Shown one piece after another: positions 1 through 8,653 of a stretch of DNA of 64,000 bases (the first letter of the stretch is position 1; every line of letters begins with the position of its first letter). The DNA lies in the NCBI GenBank assembly GCA_965216955.1, contig CBDCGV010000018.1:310001-374000 (forward strand), written 5' to 3'. A program made the position numbers and the translations under genes. Origin of the DNA: CBDCGV01 sp965216955 (GTDB taxonomy: Bacteria; Bacteroidota; Bacteroidia; Chitinophagales; JADIYW01). The notes below the pieces were generated by a model. That model made no database searches and was not told the origin of the DNA. It saw only the letters and a program-made list of their open reading frames with translations.

Positions 1-2
1 AA

Positions 3-509
3 GGATATGTAAGCAATAGTCTCTCTTGGTTAAATTGGACTGAACAGCATAACGATATCTTCAAAAATGTTCTTTCTGAGTTTAATGCCCTGCCAAATGA
101 TGAAAATGGGTTAAAGCAAATTCCAGATAATTTACAAAATCGAATTAATTATGTTAATCAAAACCAAGAATATTTAATCCCAGTATTTAACAGAAAAGAT
201 ACTGCTCATTTTAACTTTTTATTTGAAGACCCATTAGATGGAAGTACAGCTATTTTATATACTTCAATTAATCACAAGTCTGTCAGACTAGAAAGAAAAG
301 TGGATGAGGATAAAGTAGCCAAGAAAAATTTATGGACAGCAGTTGGAATAGGAACAGCGCTTGTAGTGATTATACTTGCAATACTTTCATACAATTACCC
401 TGAAAATAAGACATTAATTATTGTATCAGGTGTTGTTGGTTTTTCGTATTCTATTGTTGGCTATTTTATATTGGGAATTTATAAACGAATTAGAAATTAT
501 TTCAAATAA
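3..509 (+). CDS. C-terminal part of unknown membrane protein (cassette 1)
   Basis: This frame is open from the left edge to the stop at 507-509, so the gene begins outside the window; only its last 168 residues are visible. The first ~100 residues are soluble and rich in Asn and Gln. They are followed by two hydrophobic segments (roughly residues 109-128 and 137-158) and a basic tail ending RIRNYFK. The GTG at 300 could be read as a start, but the open frame upstream has coding-like composition, so a longer protein is more likely. No family was recognised. The gene is closed by attC 1, so it is integron cargo. Confidence 0.65.
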   Translation, partial: GYVSNSLSWLNWTEQHNDIFKNVLSEFNALPNDENGLKQIPDNLQNRINYVNQNQEYLIPVFNRKDTAHFNFLFEDPLDGSTAILYTSINHKSVRLERKVDEDKVAKKNLWTAVGIGTALVVIILAILSYNYPENKTLIIVSGVVGFSYSIVGYFILGIYKRIRNYFK

Positions 510-516
510 AAACGTT

Positions 517-646
517 GCACAACAATGGCTATAAGTAATTGCTTGTTCTCGCCTACTTCTGAAAATCCTCACGGATTTTCAGCTTGGTGTGTACTTGCAA
601 GTTAAGTGCTAAAACACGCAACTACTCATAGCCGAGACCGTTGGCA
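517..646 (+). repeat. attC 1 (closes cassette 1)
   Basis: The left core GCACAAC is at 517-523 and the right core GTTGGCA at 640-646. The inner arms are ATGGCTAT (525-532) and ATAGCC (about 629-634). This is the long attC type, also seen as attC 3 and attC 13. The middle holds further inverted repeats around ATCCTCACGGAT. Confidence 0.75.
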
Positions 647-837
647 GCAATTGACTGACAGAAATTAATAAAACATATAAAATGAAATCATTCAAGGACC
701 CTATACAATTGAAAGCTGGGATTTTAAATACAATTGTATTAATACATTAGAACTTACTTTTTGACAGAAAAATGAAGTAAAATTTGGAAAATTAGAGAAA
801 AAATGACTCTTGATAACTAAAAGCTTTAAACAGTAAA
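647..837 (+). other. 5' leader of cassette 2, no confident gene
   Basis: This is the stretch between the cassette start and the DinB-like gene. It contains a perfect 9-bp inverted repeat ATACAATTG/CAATTGTAT (703-711 and 731-739). A 5-codon mini-ORF (MTLDN) at 803-820 is shared with cassette 13. The ATG at 682 opens only a 22-codon frame. Confidence 0.35.
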
Positions 838-1287
838 ATGAATAATCTTTATAATAACAAAGACTTTGAAGATATAGTTAATAGAATAGAAAAGTTATCT
901 ATTGATTCCAAAAGAGAATGGGGCACAATGTCTATTTCACAAATGTTGGTTCATCTAAATGTTTCACTTGAACCCACTATTGGACTAACATTTCCAAAGA
1001 GAAAGCTAATTGGGAGATTTTTAGGACCAATTTTGAAGATGATATATTTAAATAAAAAGCCAATGATAAAGAATTCTAAAACTAATGATTCATATGTAAT
1101 AACAGGAGAATACGATTTTGAAGAAGTAAAGAAAAAGGCAATTGAAATGGTGAAACTATTTTATAATAATGGACCTGAAAAGTGTACAAAACATCCACAT
1201 CCATACTTTGGAAAACTAACTCCCAAGGAATGGGGAATATTAAAGTGGAAACACTATGACCATCATTTAAGGCAATTTGGAGTTTAA
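838..1287 (+). CDS. DinB-like / DUF1569 family protein
   Basis: This 149-residue protein resembles the DUF1569 branch of the DinB/YfiT four-helix-bundle superfamily. Visible hallmarks are the N-terminal W-x-x-MS-x-x-QML-x-H pattern (about residues 29-40) and the C-terminal HPYFGKLTPKEWG ... KHYDHHLRQFG block (about 120-148). The conserved histidines of these blocks form the metal site in relatives. Members are metal-dependent enzymes of mostly unknown substrate, often thiol transferases or hydrolases, and are cytosolic. It is the only full gene in cassette 2 (640-1383). The family call is fairly secure; the reaction is unknown. Confidence 0.75.
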   Translation: MNNLYNNKDFEDIVNRIEKLSIDSKREWGTMSISQMLVHLNVSLEPTIGLTFPKRKLIGRFLGPILKMIYLNKKPMIKNSKTNDSYVITGEYDFEEVKKKAIEMVKLFYNNGPEKCTKHPHPYFGKLTPKEWGILKWKHYDHHLRQFGV

Positions 1288-1316
1288 ACGAATTATTTTT
1301 AGAACTTATAAAAACA

Positions 1317-1389
1317 GCTGCCAACACAGTATAAAAAATCATTATCTTGGCTAAAGCCAAACAACGCTTTTTATACTAAACCGTTGTAC
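1317..1389 (+). repeat. attC 2 (closes cassette 2)
   Basis: R'' GCTGCCAAC at 1317-1325 is the exact reverse complement of the cassette start GTTGGCAGC at 640-648. R' GTTGTAC is at 1383-1389. The inner arms GTATAAAAA and CTTTTTATAC flank the CTTGGCTaaAGCCAA core hairpin. This short type also occurs as attC 4, 5, 9, 10 and, diverged, 11. Confidence 0.9.
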
Positions 1390-1406
1390 GCAAGCTGAAA
1401 AAAAGA

Positions 1407-1489
1407 GCCAACGCACAAATAGCACATTTGGTTTTTGCCGAAGCTCAAGCTAACGCTGAAAAACCAAATGTGCTATTTTTCGCCAACGC
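1407..1489. repeat. 20-bp-stem inverted repeat flanked by GCCAACGC direct repeats
   Basis: Arms 1417-1436 and 1459-1478 are perfect reverse complements over 20 bp, with a 22-nt spacer. GCCAACGC occurs in direct orientation just outside both arms (1407-1414, 1482-1489). A related, diverged element lies just after hsdR (7393-7484), so the two bracket the restriction operon. It may be a transcription or RNA-stability element or a REP-like repeat. It is not an attC, because its flanks are direct rather than inverted. Confidence 0.6.
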
Positions 1490-1551
1490 TCTCACGGAAT
1501 TGGTTATTAAAAAACGAACTTTGTAAAAAAGAGAAAAGAACTGAATAAAAT

Positions 1552-3120
1552 ATGGCAAAAAAAAGAGTGAAGGAAAAGTCAATGGAGGAAACACTTTGGC
1601 AGTCTTGCGACAAATTAAGAGGTTCGGTTGAACCAGCAGAATACAAACACGTAGTACTCGGACTTATCTTCCTGAAATTCGCCAGCGACAAATTTGAAGA
1701 ACGCAAAAAAGAGTTAATAGCAGAAGGCAAAGAGAAATATGTAGAAATGAAAGATTTCTACACAATGAAAAATGTCTTCTTTTTAGAGGAAATTTCCAGA
1801 TGGAAATACATTATCAAAAATGCAAAGCAAAACGACATTGCTTTAAAAATTGATACTGCCCTTAATACAATAGAAAAGAACAATCCTGCTCTGAAAGGTG
1901 CGTTGCCAGACAACTACTTTTCTCGATTAGCTTTAGACAAAACCAAACTCGCTTCCCTACTCGATACAATAAACGAAATTGACACACTCAAAGACAACGG
2001 ACAAGACATAATTGGACGAGTATATGAATACTTTTTAGGCAAGTTTGCTCTAAAAGAAAGCAGCGGAAAAGGAAAAGGCGAATTCTACACACCAAAAACT
2101 ATAGTAAACCTAATAGCTGAACTAATTGAACCCTACAAAGGAATTATTTATGACCCTTGTTGTGGAACAGGTGGAATGTTTGTGCAATCCATAAAATTTA
2201 TCGAAAGCCACCAAGGAACAAAAAAGGAGGTTTCCATTTACGGACAGGAGAACACGCCAACAACTTACAAGTTGGCGAAAATGAATCTTGCCATTAGAGG
2301 AATATCTGCTAATCTTGGGGAGAAACACGCAGACACATTTAGCAATGACCAGCACAAAGATTTAAAAGCTGACTTTATTATGGCTAATCCACCTTTTAAC
2401 TTAAAAGATTGGAGAGGCGAAAAAGAATTGTTGGACGACCCAAGATGGAAAGGCTATGATGTGCCACCAAAAAGCAATGCAAACTATGGTTGGATTCTAA
2501 ATATGGTTTCTAAACTCTCTGAAAATGGTGTGGCAGGTTTTATCCTTGCCAATGGAGCTCTTTCTGGTGGTGGCGAAGAATATAAAATTCGAAAAAAGCT
2601 GATTGAGAATAATTTAGTGGAAGCCATTATCATAATTCCAAGGAACACCTTTTACACCACAGATATTAGCGTAACGCTTTGGATACTTAATAAAAACAAA
2701 AAAGAAAGAACGCTTACCAAAAACGACCAAAAAAGAAATTACAGAAATCGTGAAAGAGAAATTCTGTTTATGGATTTGAGACGTTGGGGAAGCGAGTACG
2801 AAAAGAAGTATGTACAACTCACTGAAAAAGACATTGAAGATGTAGCATTAAACTATCACAATTGGCAACAAACAGATTGGAAAACTACCTATAAAGATGT
2901 CCCAGAGTTTTGTAAATCTGCCAACTTTGAAGACTTGGAAGCCAACGACTTTTCTTTAGTACCAAGCAAATACATTGAGTTTGTAGATAAAGACAGCGGA
3001 ATAGATTTTGATGCCGAAATGAAACGCATTCAAAAAGATTTCAAAACCCTGTTGCAAGAAGAAAAGGACTCACAAAACCAATTGATTAACGCTTTTAAAA
3101 CATTGGGTTATGAGCTATAA
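1552..3120 (+). CDS. hsdM: Type I restriction-modification DNA methyltransferase subunit
   Basis: This is the adenine-N6 methyltransferase subunit of a type I restriction-modification complex (M2S, with HsdR for cleavage). The N-terminal ~150 residues are the helical HsdM_N domain (MEETLWQSCDKLRG ... KHVVLGLIFLKF). The Rossmann methylase domain follows, with SAM motif I DPCCGTGGMF near residue 201 and catalytic motif IV NPPF near 278. The length of 522 aa is normal. Its 3' end overlaps hsdS by 11 bp, which implies translational coupling. It is the first gene of an operon that fills cassette 3. Confidence 0.96.
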   Translation: MAKKRVKEKSMEETLWQSCDKLRGSVEPAEYKHVVLGLIFLKFASDKFEERKKELIAEGKEKYVEMKDFYTMKNVFFLEEISRWKYIIKNAKQNDIALKIDTALNTIEKNNPALKGALPDNYFSRLALDKTKLASLLDTINEIDTLKDNGQDIIGRVYEYFLGKFALKESSGKGKGEFYTPKTIVNLIAELIEPYKGIIYDPCCGTGGMFVQSIKFIESHQGTKKEVSIYGQENTPTTYKLAKMNLAIRGISANLGEKHADTFSNDQHKDLKADFIMANPPFNLKDWRGEKELLDDPRWKGYDVPPKSNANYGWILNMVSKLSENGVAGFILANGALSGGGEEYKIRKKLIENNLVEAIIIIPRNTFYTTDISVTLWILNKNKKERTLTKNDQKRNYRNREREILFMDLRRWGSEYEKKYVQLTEKDIEDVALNYHNWQQTDWKTTYKDVPEFCKSANFEDLEANDFSLVPSKYIEFVDKDSGIDFDAEMKRIQKDFKTLLQEEKDSQNQLINAFKTLGYEL

Positions 3121-4237
3121 GCGATTGGGAGATTACATACAAAAAGTAAACAATCGAAACAAAAATTTGGAAGTCACTAATCTTTTGGGAGTAAATATTT
3201 TCAAAAATTTTATGCCTTCAGTTGCTAATCAATCAGGTTTAGATTTATCAAAATATAAAGTCATACAAAAAGGTCAGTTTGCGACAAATTTAATGCACGT
3301 AAATCGTGATGAAGTTTTACCAGTTGCTCTTTACACTGATAATGAACCTGCTCTTGTCTCACCTGCATATATCACTTTTGAAGTAATTGATGAACAAGAA
3401 TTATTACCTGAATTTTTAATGATGGAATTTCAAAGACCAGAATTTGATAGAAAAGCCTGGACTTATTGTGATTCGAGTGTTAGAGGAGGATTAGAATGGG
3501 ATAGACTTTGCGATATGGAAATTCCTGACATTGATATTGACCAACAACGGAAGTTTATAGCACTATATAAAGGCTTACTTGCCAACCAAAGAGTTTATGA
3601 AAACAGCTTGGAAGATTTGCAATTGATTTGTGACACTTACATTGAAGATTTAATAAAAACAGAAGAACCAAAGGCATTAGGCGAATACATTCAACAATCT
3701 GATGAAAGAAATTCGGAATTGCAAGTAACCTTTTTACAAGGCGTATCAACTTCAAAAGTTCTAATAAATTCAAAAGCAAATACTTCTGGTGTCAAATTTC
3801 ATAATTACAAAGTAGTTCGAAATGGTCAATTTGTGTATGTGGCAGATACCTCACGTAGAGGAGATAAAATTGCTTTGGCAATGAATAGTTCAGACGATTG
3901 TATTGTTTCTGCAATTTATACTGTTTTTGAAGTAAAAGATTCAAAAGAACTATTACCTGAATATTTGTATTTGTTTTTCCAAAGAGCAGAATTTGACCGT
4001 TATGCTCGATTCAACTCTTGGGGCAGTGCAAGAGAAACATTTGATTGGGATGAAATGTGTAATGTAAAACTGCCTATTCCTGATATTAAAGTACAAGAAG
4101 CTATTGTCACTATTTACAATACCTTGGAAAGCAGAAAAAAAATAAACGAACAATTAAAAGAAAGCATAAAACCACTTTGCCCAGTTTTAATGAAAGGTGT
4201 GGTTAAAGAAATGAATAAAAAAGCAGTCGCAGTTTAA
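3110..4237 (+). CDS. hsdS: Type I restriction-modification specificity subunit
   Basis: This DNA-recognition subunit determines the bipartite target of the type I complex. The 375 residues form two similar halves of about 190, each a target recognition domain followed by a helical spacer. Parallel phrases are YIQKVNNRN/YIQQSDERN, LLGVN/LQGVS and LLPEFLMMEFQRPEFDRKA/LLPEYLYLFFQRAEFDRYA (about residues 9-190 and 193-365). It starts 11 bp inside hsdM and ends 2 bp before hsdR. The two recognition domains differ enough that a bipartite asymmetric target is expected; the target cannot be read from sequence alone. Confidence 0.94.
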   Translation: MSYKRLGDYIQKVNNRNKNLEVTNLLGVNIFKNFMPSVANQSGLDLSKYKVIQKGQFATNLMHVNRDEVLPVALYTDNEPALVSPAYITFEVIDEQELLPEFLMMEFQRPEFDRKAWTYCDSSVRGGLEWDRLCDMEIPDIDIDQQRKFIALYKGLLANQRVYENSLEDLQLICDTYIEDLIKTEEPKALGEYIQQSDERNSELQVTFLQGVSTSKVLINSKANTSGVKFHNYKVVRNGQFVYVADTSRRGDKIALAMNSSDDCIVSAIYTVFEVKDSKELLPEYLYLFFQRAEFDRYARFNSWGSARETFDWDEMCNVKLPIPDIKVQEAIVTIYNTLESRKKINEQLKESIKPLCPVLMKGVVKEMNKKAVAV

Positions 4238-4239
4238 CT

Positions 4240-7200
4240 ATGTCAAAATTTACAGAAGCAAAATTAGAACAAGCTTTTATTGAGCTTTTGGGAAATGAAG
4301 ATTTTCCTCACTTCTTGGGCAATACCATTGCCAGAACGGAAGATGAAGTTTTGATTGAAACAGACCTGAAAAACTACTTGCTTTCACAGTATAAACAAGA
4401 AAACCTAACAGAGACAGAAGCTCAATCCATTATTCTGCAACTAAAAACATTGTCTTCGGCAGACCTTTACGAGAGCAATAAAAAAATAATGCAAATGTTC
4501 GCAGATGGTTTTTCATTTAAACGTGAAGACCGTTCTCAAAAAGACATTTGGATTTACCTCATTGATTATTCTAACAAGAACAATAATACCTACAAGTTTG
4601 TCAACCAATTAGAAATAGTTGGAACAGAAAGGCGTATACCGGATGGTATCATTTACATAAATGGTTTGCCTGTGGTTGTGTTTGAGTTTAAAACTGCCAT
4701 TCAAGAAAACACGACCATACATAATGCGTATGTTCAATTAACTACTCGCTATAAAAGAGACATTCCAGAACTGTTTAAATACAATGCGTTTTGTGTAATT
4801 AGTGACGGTGTCAATAATAAGGCAGGTTCGTTTTTTGCACCTTACGAATTCTATTACGCTTGGCGGAGAATTGCAGGATTGGCAAAAGATGTAGATGGTA
4901 TTGATAGTATGTTTACGCTTGTACAAGGAATGTTGCACCACAAACGATTGAGAGATATAATTCAGAACTTTATATACATTCCTGATACCTCAAAAAAGGA
5001 CGAAAAAATTGTCTGTCGGTATCCACAGTATTATGCTGCTCGCACCTTATACGAGAACATTAAAAAAGCTGAAAAACCAGAAGGAGATGGAAAAGGTGGA
5101 ACCTACTTTGGAGCAACAGGAAGTGGAAAGAGTTATACAATGCTCTACCTCACTCGCCTTTTAATGAAAAGCGAACATTTTGAGAGTCCAACCATTGTAT
5201 TGATTACAGACCGTACAGATTTAGACGACCAACTAGCAGGTCAATTCACCAACGCAAAACAGTTTATAGGCGACAATGTTGTAGAAAGTGTAGAAAGTAG
5301 AGCAGATTTACAGTATAAACTTCAAGGCAGACAAAGTGGTGGCGTTTTTTTAACAACTATACACAAGTTTACAGAAGATACCGAACTACTTACCGAAAGA
5401 ACCAACGTCATTTGTATTTCAGATGAAGCACACAGAAGTCAAACCAATCTAGACCAAAAAGTAAAAGTAACTTCCGAAGGTGTAAAGAAAACCTACGGTT
5501 TTGCAAAGTATTTACACGATTCATTGCCCAACGCCACATTTGTAGGCTTTACAGGAACACCAATAGACGCAACATTAGACGTCTTTGGAAAAGTAGTGGA
5601 TGCCTACACTATGACAGAGTCAGTCAGGGATGAAATTACAGTAAGAATAGTTTACGAAGGGAGAGCAGCCAAGGTAGCATTGCACAACAGCGAATTAGAG
5701 AAAATTGAAAAGTATTATGAAGAAGCTGCCGAAGCAGGTGCAAACGAATACCAAATAGAAGAAAGCAAAAAGGCAACTGCCACAATGAATTCTATTTTGG
5801 GCGACCCAGACCGTTTGCAAAAATTAGCAGAAGATTTTGTAAAACATTATGAAAAAAGAGTTTCCGAAGGAGCGACTGTCAAAGGTAAAGCAATGTTTGT
5901 TTGCAGTAGCAGAGAAATAGGCTACCAATTTTACAAAAATGTAGTTGCCTTACGCCCTGAATGGACGAAAATAAAAGTTGCGGAAGAAGGAGCGGTTTTA
6001 ACTGATAAGGAAAAACGGGAAATAAAGCCAATGGAACGTATCAAAATGATAATGACCAGAGGAAAAGATGACCCAAAAGCAATATATGATTCACTCGGCA
6101 CCAAAGAATACCGAAAGGAATTAGACAGGCAATTCAAAAATGAAAAATCGAATTTCAAAATCGCTATTGTAGTTGATATGTGGCTCACAGGTTTCGATGT
6201 TCCTTTCTTGGATTCCATTTACATTGATAAACCTATAAGACAGCATAATCTAATCCAGACCATTTCGCGAGTTAATCGAAAATTTGAAGGCAAAAACAAA
6301 GGTTTAGTTGTCGATTACATTGGGATTAAGAAAGCAATGAATCTCGCTTTAGCTAAATACAACAAAGGCGAAAGAGAGAACTTTGAAGACATTCTGGAAT
6401 CTTTGATAATTGTTAGAAACCATTTAGACTTAATTGGCAAGTTGTTTCACAAATTTGATAGTTCAAAATATTTTGGCGGTTCGCCTTTAGAACAATTGAA
6501 TACTTTGAATATGGCTGCTGAATATGCACAACAAACCAAAGACCTTGAAACTCGCTTTATGGGCTTGGTAAAGCGTTTAAAAGCGGCTTATGACATTTGT
6601 GCAGGAAGTGAGCAGTTAACACAAATAGAAAGAGATTTTACCCATTTTTATTTAGCTGTTAGGTCAATCGTATTTAAACTGACCAAAGGAAATGCACCTG
6701 ACACAGCTCAAATGAATGCCAAAGTGCGGGAAATGATTAAGGACGCTTTGGAAAGTGATGGCGTTCAGGAGATTTTTAAGCTTGGAGACGAAACTCAAAC
6801 CGAACAAGATATTTTTGATGAAGACTATTTGGCAAAAATTGATAAAATCAAACTGCCGAATACCAAGATAAAATTACTTCAGCAATTGTTGGCTAAAGCA
6901 ATTGGCGAAATGAAAAAAGTCAATAAGGTTAAAGGAATTGACTTTTCAAAGAAAATGCAATCGCTGGTAGAACGCTACAATGAAAGAAAAGAAGATGATG
7001 TTTTACGTAGTGAAGTCTATGAAGAAATGGCTGAACAGCTAACCGAATTGATTTGGGAAGTTCACAAAGAATTTACAGCAGGAGACGAATTGGGAATTGA
7101 CTTTGAGGAAAAAGCATTTTATGACATTCTAAAAGATTTATGTATCAAATATGACTTCACTTACCCTGAAAACAAACTGATTGATTTAGCAAAAGCAGTC

Positions 7201-7383
7201 AAGAAATTAGTAGATAATCAAGCTAAATTTCCTGATTGGAGTAAACGAGAAGATATAAAATCTGCTTTAAAAGTTGGACTGATATTACTATTGGACGAAC
7301 ACGGCTATCCACCTGTAGAACGGGACGAAGTTTATAAGGATATATTTGAACAAGCGGAGAATTTTAAAAAGAATAGAAACTAA
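4240..7383 (+). CDS. hsdR: Type I restriction endonuclease/translocase subunit
   Basis: This is the motor and nuclease subunit of the type I enzyme. At 1047 aa it is full length for the family. The N-terminal nuclease core is PDG (about residue 135) followed by VVVFEFK (about 148-151), a PD-ExK-type site. Superfamily 2 helicase motifs follow: Walker A GATGSGKS (about 291-298), DEAH (about 395), GFTGTP and QTISRVNR (motif VI). The C-terminal helical region after about 700 binds the methylase complex. It starts 2 bp after hsdS. All motifs appear intact, so the system is probably active. Confidence 0.95.
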   Translation: MSKFTEAKLEQAFIELLGNEDFPHFLGNTIARTEDEVLIETDLKNYLLSQYKQENLTETEAQSIILQLKTLSSADLYESNKKIMQMFADGFSFKREDRSQKDIWIYLIDYSNKNNNTYKFVNQLEIVGTERRIPDGIIYINGLPVVVFEFKTAIQENTTIHNAYVQLTTRYKRDIPELFKYNAFCVISDGVNNKAGSFFAPYEFYYAWRRIAGLAKDVDGIDSMFTLVQGMLHHKRLRDIIQNFIYIPDTSKKDEKIVCRYPQYYAARTLYENIKKAEKPEGDGKGGTYFGATGSGKSYTMLYLTRLLMKSEHFESPTIVLITDRTDLDDQLAGQFTNAKQFIGDNVVESVESRADLQYKLQGRQSGGVFLTTIHKFTEDTELLTERTNVICISDEAHRSQTNLDQKVKVTSEGVKKTYGFAKYLHDSLPNATFVGFTGTPIDATLDVFGKVVDAYTMTESVRDEITVRIVYEGRAAKVALHNSELEKIEKYYEEAAEAGANEYQIEESKKATATMNSILGDPDRLQKLAEDFVKHYEKRVSEGATVKGKAMFVCSSREIGYQFYKNVVALRPEWTKIKVAEEGAVLTDKEKREIKPMERIKMIMTRGKDDPKAIYDSLGTKEYRKELDRQFKNEKSNFKIAIVVDMWLTGFDVPFLDSIYIDKPIRQHNLIQTISRVNRKFEGKNKGLVVDYIGIKKAMNLALAKYNKGERENFEDILESLIIVRNHLDLIGKLFHKFDSSKYFGGSPLEQLNTLNMAAEYAQQTKDLETRFMGLVKRLKAAYDICAGSEQLTQIERDFTHFYLAVRSIVFKLTKGNAPDTAQMNAKVREMIKDALESDGVQEIFKLGDETQTEQDIFDEDYLAKIDKIKLPNTKIKLLQQLLAKAIGEMKKVNKVKGIDFSKKMQSLVERYNERKEDDVLRSEVYEEMAEQLTELIWEVHKEFTAGDELGIDFEEKAFYDILKDLCIKYDFTYPENKLIDLAKAVKKLVDNQAKFPDWSKREDIKSALKVGLILLLDEHGYPPVERDEVYKDIFEQAENFKKNRN

Positions 7384-7392
7384 CGGAATTAA

Positions 7393-7484
7393 TGCCAATG
7401 CTTAAAGCCATACACATTTGCAATTCGCTACATACAGCCAATACACAAGCCAAAAATTGCAAAAGAGTATGTCTTTGCCAACGC
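7393..7484. repeat. Inverted repeat after hsdR, related to the one before hsdM
   Basis: The arms CATACACATTTGCAATT and AATTGCAAAAGAGTATG are complementary at 15 of 17 positions. GCCAATGC (about 7393) and GCCAACGC (7477-7484) flank it as direct repeats, as in the element at 1407-1489. It shares CACATTTG in the left arm with that element. It may act as the operon terminator or as a family of interspersed repeats. Confidence 0.5.
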
Positions 7485-7512
7485 TGAATGACAATCTGAA
7501 AGGAAAAAGCCA

Positions 7513-7646
7513 GCGTACAACATTGTGTATAAGTAATAGCGGTTTAAGTGATAAAACGAAAGATAAAATATAAAACAAAGGTCAGTGCAAAACTGAAAAG
7601 TTAGTGAGTAAAAATCCGCTACTACTCATACACGATACCGTTGTAG
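7513..7646 (+). repeat. attC 3 (closes the 6.3-kb restriction cassette)
   Basis: R'' GCGTACAAC at 7513-7521 is the exact reverse complement of the cassette start GTTGTACGC at 1383-1391, 6.1 kb upstream. R' GTTGTAG is at 7640-7646. The inner arms are TGTGTAT and ATACAC. The outer/inner stem ATAGCGG/CCGCTA lies within a long variable loop. Confidence 0.85.
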
Positions 7647-7672
7647 CCAATTAGCAGAAAAACCAACACAAA

Positions 7673-8059
7673 ATGGGATATGAATTACATATTGTAAGGT
7701 TCTCGAATCAGAAAAGAACATCAATTTCTTTAAAAGAGTGGACAGAATACCTTAAACAAGATTCAAGTCTTATTGAAAATCAGGAAGAAGAAGACACCTT
7801 CTTATGGATTGGACATCCTATAAAAAAACAAGAAAATGAGAGACCATGGCTTAGATATTTTGAAGGTAGAATATCTACAAGGAAACCAGATGAATTTTTG
7901 ATACTTAAAATGTTTGAAATTGCTGAAAATTTGAATGCGAAAATATCAGATGATGAAGACATTCTAGATTTTACTTATAAGATCGAAATTGAAAAGGATT
8001 GTCAAAGAATACTTCAAAGATTTAATCAAGTTAAAAAACCTTGGTGGAAATTTTGGTAA
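7673..8059 (+). CDS. Hypothetical protein, 128 aa (cassette 4)
   Basis: This is a small soluble acidic protein beginning MGYELHIVRF and ending in an aromatic tail (PWWKFW). It has no signal peptide or transmembrane segment. Proteins with this MGYELHIxR opening occur scattered among bacteria as uncharacterised accessory proteins, often with polymorphic toxin/immunity loci. That association is recollection, not something visible here. It starts 33 nt after the cassette start and is followed 9 nt later by a lipoprotein gene in the same cassette, so the two are probably co-transcribed. Confidence 0.6.
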   Translation: MGYELHIVRFSNQKRTSISLKEWTEYLKQDSSLIENQEEEDTFLWIGHPIKKQENERPWLRYFEGRISTRKPDEFLILKMFEIAENLNAKISDDEDILDFTYKIEIEKDCQRILQRFNQVKKPWWKFW

Positions 8060-8068
8060 TTAGCAACG

Positions 8069-8563
8069 ATGACTTCTTTAGTTAAAAAAATAGGGTTTCT
8101 AATCTCGGCTTTTATCTTGTTGGTTTCTTGTCAAAAAACTGACTATCTATTCTTCATAACTGACAGAGATGATTTTTTGTTTATGACAGAATCAACTAAT
8201 GTTCCAATAATAAATCAGGACAGCTTACAGTTTTACTTAGAACCAATGGAAATAGCTAATAAAAATAATATTTACAAAAAGTTTCAAACTATTAAAAATA
8301 TTGACAGATTTTCAATAAAAATAATACTTAAAATTGACACAGTTGCATCCAAAAGAGATTATGAATTTACAGTAAGAACTTACAATGAAAAACATAAGCA
8401 AACCGGAAAATTTATTTTAGCCAAATTAAATGACAATAAAGACATCCTTTGTACTGGAAATATTGACAAGCATTTATTCATTAGAAGAAATTGCACAAAT
8501 GGAGAAAGTGAACTAAAAGAAATAGATACAAGTGGAAAAATTAGGGAATATTCAAGATGGTAA
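8069..8563 (+). CDS. Putative lipoprotein, 164 aa (cassette 4)
   Basis: The N-terminus is basic (MTSLVKKIG), followed by a hydrophobic core and the lipobox LLVSCQK, so the protein is probably an SPII-processed lipoprotein with Cys at about residue 21. The remaining ~140 residues are beta-rich with many Lys and Asn, and no family was recognised. It is the second gene of the two-gene cassette 4 and ends 9 bp before the left core of attC 4. Confidence 0.65.
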   Translation: MTSLVKKIGFLISAFILLVSCQKTDYLFFITDRDDFLFMTESTNVPIINQDSLQFYLEPMEIANKNNIYKKFQTIKNIDRFSIKIILKIDTVASKRDYEFTVRTYNEKHKQTGKFILAKLNDNKDILCTGNIDKHLFIRRNCTNGESELKEIDTSGKIREYSRW

Positions 8564-8572
8564 AACAAAACT

Positions 8573-8645
8573 GGCTACAACACAGTATAAAAAAGCATTA
8601 TCTTGGCTAAAGCCAAGCAACGCTTTTTATACTAAACCGTTAGCT
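8573..8645 (+). repeat. attC 4 (closes cassette 4)
   Basis: R'' GGCTACAAC at 8573-8581 is the exact reverse complement of cassette start GTTGTAGCC at 7640. R' GTTAGCT is at 8639-8645. The stem is GTATAAAAAAGCATTATCTTGGCT, paired with its near-complement on the 3' side. It is the short attC type. Confidence 0.9.
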
Positions 8646-8653
8646 TTCATTAA

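Noticed and set aside
1417..1478. Perfect 20-bp inverted repeat as an extra attC splitting the hsd cassette
   Set aside because: Its flanking GCCAACGC motifs are direct, not inverted, there is no CGTT cleavage core, and cassette-end complementarity links 1383 with 7513, skipping this element.
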